NCBI GenBank assembly: GCA_019217005.1
Contig: JAHBNG010000177.1
Span: 1 to 22,166, forward strand
Direction of reading: 5' to 3'
Source of the DNA: Chloroflexi bacterium TSY
GTDB taxonomy: Bacteria; Chloroflexota; Anaerolineae; Caldilineales; Caldilineaceae
DNA length: 22,166 nt
This document shows, in pieces, positions 15,650-22,166 of the stretch. The notes under the pieces were generated by a model. The model was not told the origin of the DNA, searched no databases, and saw nothing but the letters and a program-made list of their open reading frames with translations. The position numbers were made by a program, and so were the translations under genes. Numbering within the stretch: the stretch's first letter is position 1; the number at the start of each line of letters is the position of its first letter.

Positions 15650-15707
15650 AAGTGCACGAAAAGATTATGAAGGTCCACTTTGGTTCTTCATGTGCCTACG
15701 TGCACTT
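15650..15707. repeat. hairpin H2, nested arms
   Basis: AAGTGCACG at 15650-15658 pairs with CGTGCACTT at 15699-15707. Inside it ATGAAG at 15667-15672 pairs with CTTCAT at 15686-15691, and a CCA/TGG pair lies within that. Only two bases separate it from hairpin H3. Confidence 0.8.
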
Positions 15708-15709
15708 TA

Positions 15710-15839
15710 GAGTTATTCCGAAATAAGCAAGCGGAGCATTCCGGGAATGGACCAGAAATTTCTTCGGTTAAGAGAGTACACTTGGTCCGTTTCCGGAACG
15801 TGGTCATCGATGTTCATAATCGTTATTTCGGAACAACTC
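15710..15839. repeat. hairpin H3, nested 17-bp and 16-bp arms
   Basis: GAGTTATTCCGAAATAA at 15710-15726 pairs with TTATTTCGGAACAACTC at 15823-15839 (one mismatch). Inside, TTCCGGGAATGGACCA at 15739-15754 pairs with TGGTCCGTTTCCGGAA at 15783-15798; its two mismatches are G-U tolerant on the plus-strand RNA. The 130-bp size and terminal repeats could suit a small MITE of another family. No gene is seen in 15516-15900. Confidence 0.8.
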
Positions 15840-15900
15840 TTTTGTGGATAGCAAAACGCCCGCTTTGCGATTGGTGGACCATTTTCAGATGGAGATCACT

Positions 15901-16680
15901 TTAGGAAGGTTTGATGTGGCGCAAAAAGTCAACCGATTTTAAGCGACGTTCCAATATATGAAGAATTATACGGTAGAGAATGTTTTCGACGCGAATCATT
16001 GTATTTGGACGAATGCTGAGTTTATGTACTTCTTGCCATCGACGGCTCTGCAGATAGCGTAGAATCTTCAAAATTTCTGGCTCAATTGGCTCTGTATCAT
16101 TGCGTGCACGCCCCTGTTCAGGTCCAAAAACACCGCCTTCGGCAATGCTGAGATAGTTCGTTTCCGGTTTTAGTTCTTCGCCACTGCCCATACAGTAGAA
16201 AAATTGCGGTTGAAAACCCGCCGCTCCAAGCAGATGAAGTTCGTACCAACGCGTGAGGAGTTGAGAATGACCCGATCGCTGTTCATAGACTTGCTTGTCA
16301 AGTTCTCGCAAAGCAAGGAGGAGTAGATCCCAAAGAGGCTGGTTTTCATCATCCAATTCGGTAAAGGAATCCAATAATTCACAACAATACGCTGCGTGAC
16401 CGATGGCACCGAGATCCTCGCGAATGTAGCGGTAGCTTTCGATTGTCGTCACTTCGGTGACGATATCCCATGTACGTGCTTTGGCAATTAGTAACGATGC
16501 ATGGGTAAAGAGCTCTAAATGACCCGCCTTACGACTGGTTGTCTTGCGAATTCCTTTGGCGATCAGCTCTAGCTTTCCTTCGTTGGGGGTAAAGACGCGT
16601 ACGATACGGTCAGCATCACTTTGGTCACGACGCCGTAGGACCACAGCATGGGTACGGTAAACACGTTGGCGTTCTGGCAT
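15901..16680 (-). CDS. recO: DNA repair protein RecO
   Basis: RecO helps load RecA on SSB-coated single-stranded DNA with RecR (and RecF). From the ATG at 16680 (MPERQRVYRTHAVVLRRRDQ) it has 259 residues, the usual RecO length. The N-terminal OB fold (about 1-80) contains ADRIVRVFTPNEGKLELIAKG, the family signature, followed by the helical C-terminal domain. The zinc-finger Cys cluster of many RecO proteins is reduced to one Cys here (FYCMGSGEEL; the C-x2-C pattern reads C-x2-S), so zinc binding is probably lost. An open frame extends upstream to 16875, but the extra residues have no RecO similarity, and AGGAAC precedes the 16680 ATG. It shares the strand with the MazG-like gene and lexA; recO and lexA are both recombination/SOS functions. 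Confidence 0.93.
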   Translation of the reverse strand: MPERQRVYRTHAVVLRRRDQSDADRIVRVFTPNEGKLELIAKGIRKTTSRKAGHLELFTHASLLIAKARTWDIVTEVTTIESYRYIREDLGAIGHAAYCCELLDSFTELDDENQPLWDLLLLALRELDKQVYEQRSGHSQLLTRWYELHLLGAAGFQPQFFYCMGSGEELKPETNYLSIAEGGVFGPEQGRARNDTEPIEPEILKILRYLQSRRWQEVHKLSIRPNTMIRVENILYRIILHILERRLKSVDFLRHIKPS

Positions 16681-16875
16681 AGAATTCGTTCCTATATCCA
16701 AATAGAACAGTAAATCCCGATAGAGATTTTGCTGTAACAGCTTACGTCCAACTATACTATAGTTTTTCAGTGCCCCCAAGGGAATTCTAATCCCTGTCGC
16801 AGGCTTGAAAGGAATATGATTTCTACTATAAATGACGCACAGGAACTCCGTAATTCTGCGGTCAAATCGAATCAA

Positions 16876-17067
16876 TCAAGCACTTGACGACAGTGGGGAT
16901 TTTATCTGCTCTCTAACATCCTCGACACTTGTCAAATTATATTGCAGCATCATAGCGGCCGACGAATGACCCATTTGCAAGCGAATGGTGTTTGGATCTA
17001 CATCTCTTTGGGACGAGTGTGTGACCCATGCTCGGCAAAAATCGTGACACCCACTTAATTTAATCTT
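16876..17067 (-). pseudogene. tyrosine recombinase C-terminal remnant, minus strand
   Basis: A 63-residue open frame ends at TGA 16876-16878. It holds GCHDFCRAW, LQMGHSSAAMM and LQYNLTS, matching the H-x2-R, G-H and Tyr nucleophile segments at the C-terminal end of phage-type tyrosine recombinases, in the right order and roughly the right spacing. The upstream part is cut by a stop at 17068-17070, and the first Arg and the N-terminal DNA-binding regions are missing. It is a dead fragment. It lies close to, and faces, the second remnant at 17596-17916, so it may mark an old integration site of a mobile island. Confidence 0.7.
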
Positions 17068-17317
17068 TCACGATGTTTGCATTGCGACCTATTCTAGTTT
17101 GGATTTTCTCTATGCACATAATACACCAACTCCTTTGTTATGCAAAACGCGCATATGGGGCGCGGAATGAAGCGAAACCCGAATAAGGAACTACGACGTC
17201 AAACTCAAATGGTCAAGCTGGTCAAGCTGAGTTCGACATAGAAGAGCTCGCTGACCTTCTCTAGAGTCAATCTCTTTTTCTAATGTGACAATGGGGCAAC
17301 GCCCCGAAAGGATTTGA

Positions 17318-17560
17318 ATCCTGGATTTTCTCTCAGATGCCGATTTAGTCAATCAAGAAACGATTGAGCAAGAACAGTTTAGTGTTCCCGTCAATATGTT
17401 CTTGAGCGGTGATACCAAATTAGTCAAGAAAATGAAGGGCGTTGAGGGGACTGGCGGTTGGTTCATGCCCCTGGATAGTACAGGGGATCGCGATCTTTCT
17501 GAAGCTGACTGGACGCAAGACAACTTCACCACAAACGATGGGAACACGGTCGAGGGGTGA
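17318..17560 (+). CDS. unrecognised open frame, possible fragment
   Basis: An 80-residue open frame without an early ATG (NQETIEQEQFSVPVNMFLSG, then TKLVKKMKGVEGTGGWFMPL, then acidic DRDLSEADWTQDNFTTNDGN) ends at TGA 17558-17560. Composition and periodicity look like a real protein. It lies between the two recombinase remnants and may be a cut piece of cargo. I do not recognise a family. ATG at about 17396 is the only internal start. Confidence 0.35.
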   Translation: MLDFLSDADLVNQETIEQEQFSVPVNMFLSGDTKLVKKMKGVEGTGGWFMPLDSTGDRDLSEADWTQDNFTTNDGNTVEG

Positions 17561-17595
17561 TTCAAGTCAGAAATCAAGGCGATGCTCATCATTGA

Positions 17596-17916
17596 CAAGG
17601 TGCCTTTTACGTCGATGCCTCAACAGCGGTTCTTAATGACTGGCTAGTGCTGCGTGGCCAGCATAAAGGGCCCTTATTTCCCCGCATCCTCAAGGGAGGC
17701 CACATCACCGCGCTGGGGCTGACCGATCAGGCTATCTATGAAGTTCTGAGAAAGCGAGCGGAGCAGGCAGGGGTGGATAAATTCTCTCCTCATGATTTTC
17801 GTCGTACCTTCGCCGGTGATATGCTGGATGCTGGTGTGGACCTTGCCACGGTCCAAAAAATCATGGGCCATGCATCGGCCACGACCACGACAGGTTATGG
17901 CTCGATAGTACTATAA
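17596..17916 (+). pseudogene. tyrosine recombinase (integrase) C-terminal remnant, plus strand
   Basis: The open frame begins after a TGA at 17593-17595 (GAFYVDASTAVLNDWLVLRG) and ends at TAA 17914-17916. It contains KGPLFPRILKGGHITALGL, HDFRRTFAGDML (H-x2-R), KIMGHASATTTTGYG (G-H, and Tyr nucleophile). This is the second half of the catalytic domain of a phage-type integrase; the region with the first catalytic Arg and the N-terminal domain is missing. An ATG at 17647 could give an 89-residue product that cannot be a full recombinase. The conserved residues that remain are intact, so truncation seems recent. The remnant at 16876-17067 belongs to a second, different recombinase in the opposite orientation. 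Confidence 0.85.
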
Positions 17917-18254
17917 GTGAAACATTTTCCTTTTACTAAACGACAATATATTATACCCCGAATCTATTAACTTCTTTGCACTTATTGGTCTATGTACTGT
18001 CCGAATTGTAAAGCTTCAAATGTACCTGACGATGCACTCTTTTCTAGACTGACAACTCTTGCGTGTGCCCGGATTTGGAGAGGGCATAGCGCTATTATAG
18101 AAAGCATGTTAAGATTCTATTAAAGAAAAGAGAACGCCCTTCCCACTGACAATGGCTGGCGCTCTCTCGGCTCTGCTGTCATTGACAGCGGCTTTTTGTA
18201 TTGAGAACAAGGTAACATAGCAGGTTACTGATTGTCAACCCCAAGGATTCCCCT
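17917..18254. other. gene-free stretch before the EAD-SH3 gene
   Basis: AT-rich sequence with no credible protein frame. It contains the hairpin with T-tract at 18175-18197 and AAGGA just before the ATG at 18255. A promoter for the 18255 gene should lie between the hairpin and the gene, but I could not identify one. Confidence 0.5.
18175..18197 (+). terminator. small intrinsic-terminator-like hairpin
   Basis: GCTGTCA at 18175-18181 pairs with TGACAGC at 18183-18189, then GGCTTTTT. The loop of one base is too tight for a normal hairpin unless inner pairs open. It would separate the EAD-SH3 gene from upstream integrase transcription. Confidence 0.45.
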
Positions 18255-19463
18255 ATGAATAAGCGAAATGCTGTTATTGTGTTACGTGATGTTCTTTCCT
18301 CTCTTTATCCGGACAACGTTAGTATACGTCGTGTTGCCCAGGATGCTGGTCTCAAATTAGAACGTATTCGTCTAACTGGCATGGCGATCAATGACTGGGA
18401 TGCTTTGCTGGTGGAAGCGGAACGACATAATAAGATCGAGGCTGTACTTCATGTAGCATCAAATGAATACTCAGATAATGATGAGTTACGCAATGCTGTT
18501 ACTGAATATCGTGCGGTACGGTCAAATCCACAAGAATTTTCTTTTGAACCAAATAATCGAAAACCTGAAAAACGACGATTCCGGCAAACGTTCATTGTAG
18601 TGATCTTGATTCTAATCGGGATAGCTTTGCTCTATTTTATGAATGCACCTGAAATATTGAATTCTGTTGTACCCGCTCCTACACCGATTCCAACGCCCTA
18701 TCCTAGTGATACACCGGTCCCGACGCTAAAAATGATTCCTCCATCACCTACGCCTGTACCCACCCACACATCTACACTTGTACCCAAATTGTTTATTACT
18801 TCTTTTCCGGCTAATGTCCGACAAGGACCGGGGACTGATTATATGGTACTAGGGGTTAGGGGAGATGGGGAGTCATTTGACATCATAGGAAAGAATTCAT
18901 TAGAAAATTGGTGGCAGATTCGTTATACCACTGCTCAGAAAGGGTGGATCCGTGGCGACCTTGTACGCACTGAAAATGCTGACAGTGTACCCGTAACTAC
19001 GCCACCACCATTACCGCCATCACCAGTACCGACTCGTATACCGGTAGATACACCGACACCAGTATCCACCCACACGCCTACCTTGCCGTCGACACCAACA
19101 AATATCCCACCGCGATTTGTTATCCCAGCGGTTTGGGAGGAATTTGAGCATGGGTATATGCTTTGGCGAAGCGATGTCAATAAGCACTACGCCTTCTATC
19201 GAGAACAAGATACATACAAATGGTCAATCTTTCCGAAATGGGATGAGGGTACACCTGTCCTTTCGCGAGGTGAGCCTCCAGAGGGCCTACTAGCACCGAT
19301 ACGCGGATTCGGCCACTATTGGGGTAAAGAAGATGAGGTATTCAAAAATCTGGGATGGGCTACAGATAGAGAAAAAAGTTTTTGTGCAACTATCCAAATA
19401 TTGGATCAAGCAAGATCAGAACAAGAATTCATTCTGGAAAGTGCAAAACAAAAAACCCTGTGA
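18255..19463 (+). CDS. EAD1-like domain, transmembrane helix, SH3 domain and C-terminal extracellular domain
   Basis: A 402-residue single-pass membrane protein. Residues 5-90 (LRDVLSSLYPDNVSIRRVAQ, then the INDWDALLVEAERHNKIEAV stretch, then NEYSDNDELR) match the effector-associated domain EAD1, a small helical adaptor of bacterial conflict and signalling systems that recruits effectors by homotypic contact. A basic stretch and hydrophobic helix (about 111-130) follow, so the EAD1 is probably cytosolic. Outside lie a Pro/Thr-rich linker (138-177), a bacterial SH3 domain (178-240; FPANVRQGPGTDY, then ENWWQIRY and KGWIRGDLV), a second Pro/Thr-rich linker (245-285) and a domain of about 90 residues with FEHGYMLWRSD and PIRGFGHYWG, a kind I associate with Chloroflexota surface proteins. 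The role is inferred: an outer sensor linked to an inner effector. No EAD partner is visible nearby. Confidence 0.85.
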   Translation: MNKRNAVIVLRDVLSSLYPDNVSIRRVAQDAGLKLERIRLTGMAINDWDALLVEAERHNKIEAVLHVASNEYSDNDELRNAVTEYRAVRSNPQEFSFEPNNRKPEKRRFRQTFIVVILILIGIALLYFMNAPEILNSVVPAPTPIPTPYPSDTPVPTLKMIPPSPTPVPTHTSTLVPKLFITSFPANVRQGPGTDYMVLGVRGDGESFDIIGKNSLENWWQIRYTTAQKGWIRGDLVRTENADSVPVTTPPPLPPSPVPTRIPVDTPTPVSTHTPTLPSTPTNIPPRFVIPAVWEEFEHGYMLWRSDVNKHYAFYREQDTYKWSIFPKWDEGTPVLSRGEPPEGLLAPIRGFGHYWGKEDEVFKNLGWATDREKSFCATIQILDQARSEQEFILESAKQKTL

Positions 19464-19836
19464 TAACGACTGGTACAATCACGCAAATGAAGCAGGTTGG
19501 GAGCATTTTACACTAACTGTCTCTAGTGATAAGGCACAATATAAAAACAGTGACACCACCCGCCATAAACATCAAATGACAACCATCTACCAATTCAAAA
19601 TCACGCTCATAGATACGATCGCAATCATCTCGATGGCCATCGGGTTGGTCTTGGTGTCAATCATAGCGGGAGAAGGATAGTTTTAGGCGAACAGGGTGTT
19701 GTGCCCATTCAGGAGCGTGCATGGATATTCAGTAGACCGCAGTGGAGTCGCCATGCATAGCGCAGCGTTCTCTAACGCCGGTCCGTTCGCATTAGAGATT
19801 ACACGCAGTAGGATTTCTCAGAGGTAGAGCGTTCAA
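19464..19836. other. gene-poor stretch with hairpins
   Basis: After the EAD-SH3 gene, a plus-strand frame stays open to 19680 and ends in a hydrophobic stretch (IAIISMAIGLVLVSIIAGEG), but most of it overlaps the end of the EAD-SH3 gene, so only a 34-residue peptide from 19575 could be separate; unsupported. From 19718 the sequence is hairpin-rich: TGCATGG at 19718-19724 pairs with CCATGCA at 19751-19757, and TCTCTAA at 19770-19776 pairs with TTAGAGA near 19792-19798. Confidence 0.5.
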
Positions 19837-19932
19837 ATGGCGAAAAAAGACGCAGTAGAGAATCTCGGACCATTTGGCACGCTCGAGTCTGTTTTGACTG
19901 AGAAATGCAGGATTATGTCTACTGCGTGTAAT
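19798..19932. repeat. 14-bp inverted repeat around the start of a small ORF
   Basis: ATTACACGCAGTAG at 19798-19811 is the exact complement of CTACTGCGTGTAAT at 19919-19932. Inside, TTTCTCAG (19814-19821) and CTGAGAAA (19898-19905) also pair. Outside, GTTCTCTA (19767-19774) and TAGAGAAC (19932-19939) pair. CGCAGTAG recurs once more at 19851-19858. The small ORF at 19837 starts inside the repeat. Confidence 0.8.
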
Positions 19933-20088
19933 AGAGAACGCCTTACTGCGTTGCGGTCTGCCCTGAAAAAAAGGGCAGCAAGAGAAGAGAGAGAGGGGTT
20001 AAAGGCCGCGTTGAATAAGAAGCGGGTCCAAGTTGTCCCGCCAGAGTGGATGGCGTCGTTGCCTGTGCCCAACGCAAATCAGTTGTAG
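19837..20088 (+). CDS. small basic helical protein, unrecognised
   Basis: An 83-residue frame (MAKKDAVENLGPFGTLESVL to the stop at 20088), very basic in its second half (RLTALRSALKKRAAREEREG), predicted helical, ending in PPEWMASLPVPNANQL. GAGGTAGAG lies at a plausible ribosome-binding distance. It has no recognisable domain. Its first third lies within the 19798-19932 inverted repeat, and its stop is 13 bp before the end of the IS110 transposase gene, which runs in the other direction. It may be an orphan gene or chance ORF in a mobile border. Confidence 0.4.
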   Translation: MAKKDAVENLGPFGTLESVLTEKCRIMSTACNRERLTALRSALKKRAAREEREGLKAALNKKRVQVVPPEWMASLPVPNANQL

Positions 20089-20100
20089 TGAGCACCGTAC

Positions 20101-21316
20101 TTAGGCGGTCGGTGCCAAGAAAACCTTGAAGCCGAGGGACTCGAGGGTTTTGAGTGCGCCGGCTTGTGCATGCTCCTTGCGTCGTTTGAGAAAGAAGTCG
20201 CCGCCGAGTTCTTCAAAGACGGCATCGGGCTTGTCGATGAGATGATAGACGATGGTCAAGATGGAATGGGCCACGGCAATAGCTGCCCGCTTGGCTCCGC
20301 GTCGTGCCTTGAGACGGTGGAACTGTGCGGCGAGATAGGTGTCCTTGGTGCGAGAGGCGGCCCAAGCCGCTTCAATGAGGGCGGTGACTAACCATTTCTG
20401 GCCCTTTCGTCGGCGACCACTCTTGCGTTTGCCCGCCGATTCGTTGTTGCCAGGACAGACACAAGCCCAGGAGGCCAGTTTCTTAGCTGAGGGCCAGCTT
20501 TCGACCGAGGGACCGATCTCCGCCAGAATTATCTCGGTGACGACTCGCCCCACACCGGGAATGGCATCTAGGCGTGCGATGAGGTCAGCATGCGGAGCCA
20601 TGAGGACCCCAATCTGTTGATTGAGGGCATCAATGCGTACATTCAGGTGATCGAGATGATGCAGAACTTCTTGCAGCATAAAACGATGATGAGGACGGAC
20701 CAGTCCCGTCAACGCATCAACCAACTGGGGAATCTTGGCCCGCAGCCGCTTTTGTGCCAAGTCAGCCATGGCTTCTGGGTCCATCTCATCTGCAATCAGG
20801 GCCTCGATCATCTGGCGTGCCGATACACCTTGGATGCTCGTGACCACCGATCCCAACTTGACGTTGGCATCTTCCAACACCTTATGCAGGCGATTGACTG
20901 CCGCACTCTTCTCTTGCAAGAGACGCGTCCGATAGCGCGTCAGGTCTCGCAAGTCCCTTTGCTCCACATCTGGAATGAAACTGCGCTCCAGCAGTCCATA
21001 ACTCATCAGTTTCGTGATCCAGGCCGCATCGCTCTCATCCGTCTTGCGACCAGGCACCTGTGCCAGATGGCGGGCATTCACAATCCAGACCTCAAAATGC
21101 TCATGCAACACATTGTAGATCGGTTTCCAATACACCCGTACTCTCCATCGCCACATGCGTGATCCCATACGACGACAGCCACGACCTCAACCCTCCAACT
21201 CGACCGTCGTTGTCCCAAATCGCTTGCGCACCTGCTCCATCCTCCTGATTCATCTACCACACGCCACTACCATCCGCTTGTGAACATCCAGGCCGCTTCG
21301 GAAACATCACTTCCAT
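20101..21316 (-). pseudogene. IS110-family transposase, small indels in the first third
   Basis: The last 355 residues (from about 21120) are one open frame. Catalytic features of IS110 recombinases are visible: acidic pair in KTDESDAAW, helix-hairpin-helix LDAIPGVGRVVTEIILAEIG, and the conserved Ser in CPGNNESAGKRKSGRRRKGQ. Upstream the frame is broken by several one- or two-base indels, yet the expected protein is legible: MEVMFPK, GLDVHKRMVVAC (first Asp), EQVRKRFGTTTVELEG, LRSWLSSYGITHVAMES (Glu), then VYWKPIYNVLHEHFEVWIV. The ATG at 21316 follows GGAAAGGAAG, which supports it as the original start. The element is therefore probably inactive, unless the indels are assembly errors in a multi-copy repeat. 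It differs from the IS110 relic at 9094-10266. Confidence 0.85.
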
Positions 21317-21330
21317 CTTCCTTTCCTTTC

Positions 21331-21481
21331 GCAGCCGCTTATGTGCCGATTGTGAGCACAGTCTGCCCTGCGTGTTTCGTCCCGAGGTTCCACATCCCGT
21401 GGTGCGTCGGTGTACACCAATCTAGCTACTGAGCGTTCTTTACTGACCACGGACCTTTCCCGATTTCTGTTCGGCGGCTGC
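21331..21481 (-). ncRNA. possible IS110 bridge-RNA region upstream of the transposase
   Basis: IS110 elements encode a structured bridge RNA in the non-coding end upstream of the transposase; it pairs with target and donor DNA. Here the non-coding stretch just upstream of the 21316 start has GCAGCCGC at 21331-21338 pairing with GCGGCTGC at 21474-21481, enclosing about 150 bases with an inner hairpin (CCAC-ATCCC-GTGG). Size and position fit; the fold and pairing loops were not computed, so this is an inference. Confidence 0.35.
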
Positions 21482-21623
21482 ACCCACTTTAACATTTTTC
21501 ATCCCCTGTTGTGTTGGCTCACCGCATGTTTATCTACTGATATTAGTGGCTGGTGGCGCAACATGGATGTTTAATTTCATCTTCATCCAAAGCAGCAGTC
21601 GCTATGTGCGCTCTATCGATCTG
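21482..21623. other. junction region between two inverted IS110 copies
   Basis: No convincing ORF. It separates the upstream end of the IS110 copy at 20101-21316 from the truncated inverted copy that begins at 21624. The element's left boundary presumably lies within it; IS110 has no terminal inverted repeats, so the edge cannot be set by eye. Confidence 0.4.
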
Positions 21624-22166
21624 TTGAGGTCGTGGCCGTCGTATGGGATCACGCATGTGGCGATGGAGAGTACGGGAGTGTATTGGAAACCGATCTACAA
21701 TGTTGCATGAGCATTTTGAGGTCTGGATTGTGAATGCCCGCCATCTGGCACAGGTGCCTGGTCGCAAGACGGATGAGAGCGATGCGGCCTGGATCACGAA
21801 ACTGATGAGTGGACTGCTGGAGCGCAGTTTCATTCCAGATGTGGAGCAAAGGGACTTGCGAGACCTGACGCGCTATCGGACGCGTCTCTGCAAGAGAAGA
21901 GTGCGGCAGTCAATCGCCTGCATAAGGTGTTGGAAGATGCCAACGTCAAGTTGGGATCGGTGGTCACGAGCATCCAAGGTGTATCGGCACGCCAGATGAT
22001 CGAGGCCCTGATTGCAGATGAGATGGACCCAGAAGCCATGGCTGACTTGGCACAAAAGCGGCTGTGGGCCAAGATTCCCAGTTGGTTGATGCGTTGACGG
22101 GACTGGTCCGTCCTCATCATCGTTTTATGCTGCAAGAAGTTCTGCATCATCTCGATCACCTGAATG
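21624..22166 (+). pseudogene. partial inverted copy of the IS110 transposase, cut by window end
   Basis: This is the reverse complement of about 20640-21187. It begins at GTTGAGGTCGTGG with different sequence before it, and runs off the right edge. Relative to the first copy it has several indels: three bases lost near 21640, two bases gained (GGGAGTGTATTGG against GGGTGTATTGG), two lost near 21705, three lost near 21808, one T lost in CGTCTCTGC and one C lost in TTCCCAG near 22081. It keeps AMESTGVYWKP in one frame, which the first copy lost. The two arms are about 545 bp with a 436-bp gap. The copy is broken and may be an assembly artefact of a repeat at the contig end. Confidence 0.85.

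Noticed and set aside
16681..16875. Extended N-terminus of the recO frame
   Set aside because: The extra 65 residues have no RecO-like features, while the ATG at 16680 has AGGAAC upstream and gives the usual RecO length.
19333..19680. 115-residue frame ending in a hydrophobic segment
   Set aside because: Its first 40 residues overlap the well-supported end of the EAD-SH3 gene in another frame; nothing supports translation.
19770..19798. Integron attC-like site around TCTCTAACGCC
   Set aside because: The TAAC-GTTA core pairing and the second box expected of attC are absent; it is a simple hairpin.
1..22166. CRISPR array or complete defence operon
   Set aside because: No regularly spaced repeats, Cas, restriction-modification or toxin-antitoxin genes were recognisable; the only conflict-system hint is the EAD1 domain.

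Overview
The window looks like a bacterial chromosome segment, most likely from the Chloroflexota. That is an inference from three things: a LexA operator of the CGAAC-type, a bifunctional ATP sulfurylase/APS kinase, and a membrane protein pairing an effector-associated (EAD1-like) domain with Pro/Thr-rich linkers and a bacterial SH3 domain. Healthy housekeeping genes sit among heavily decayed mobile DNA.

Layout. (1) 1-2990 is a visibly more GC-rich accessory block. It holds frameshifted primase/polymerase-like reading frames, two unrecognised helical frames and a 25-bp perfect inverted repeat. (2) 2990-4088 is a DDE-transposase IS whose end lies only 28 bp from the next start codon. (3) 4117-5847 is an intact sulfate-activation gene, followed by a 177-bp nested palindrome. 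(4) 6207-12371 on the minus strand is a catabolic-looking cluster: a xylose-isomerase-like TIM barrel, two enolase-superfamily (mandelate racemase-like) enzymes and a membrane-anchored two-HKD phospholipase D-like protein. An IS110 relic lies between the two enolase genes, and a 155-bp MITE splits the second one. (5) 12821-13768 is a broken DDE transposase. (6) 14020-16680 on the minus strand carries lexA, a MazG-like pyrophosphohydrolase and recO, separated by MITEs and a dense run of hairpins. (7) 16876-20088 holds two oppositely oriented tyrosine-recombinase C-terminal remnants, the EAD1-TM-SH3 protein and a hairpin-rich spacer with a small ORF. (8) 20101-22166 has an IS110 transposase gene with indels in its first third, a possible bridge-RNA region upstream, and a second partial IS110 copy in opposite orientation running off the window end.

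The clearest new observation is a family of three MITEs of exactly 155 bp at 7709, 13814 and 15353. Each is flanked by a perfect 8-bp target duplication, and their outer sequence matches the end of the IS at 4088. Removing one MITE plus one duplication from the enolase gene restores an open 395-codon frame. The two other copies bracket lexA-mazG as direct repeats. The EAD1-TM-SH3 protein is the best candidate for an under-described biological system, as a membrane-anchored adaptor of a conflict or signalling pathway.

Frameshifts are concentrated in transposase, integrase and primase genes, while sat, PLD, both enolases (apart from the MITE), TIM barrel, lexA, mazG and recO are intact. This argues for decay of mobile DNA, although poor polishing of multi-copy elements could contribute, especially near the right end.
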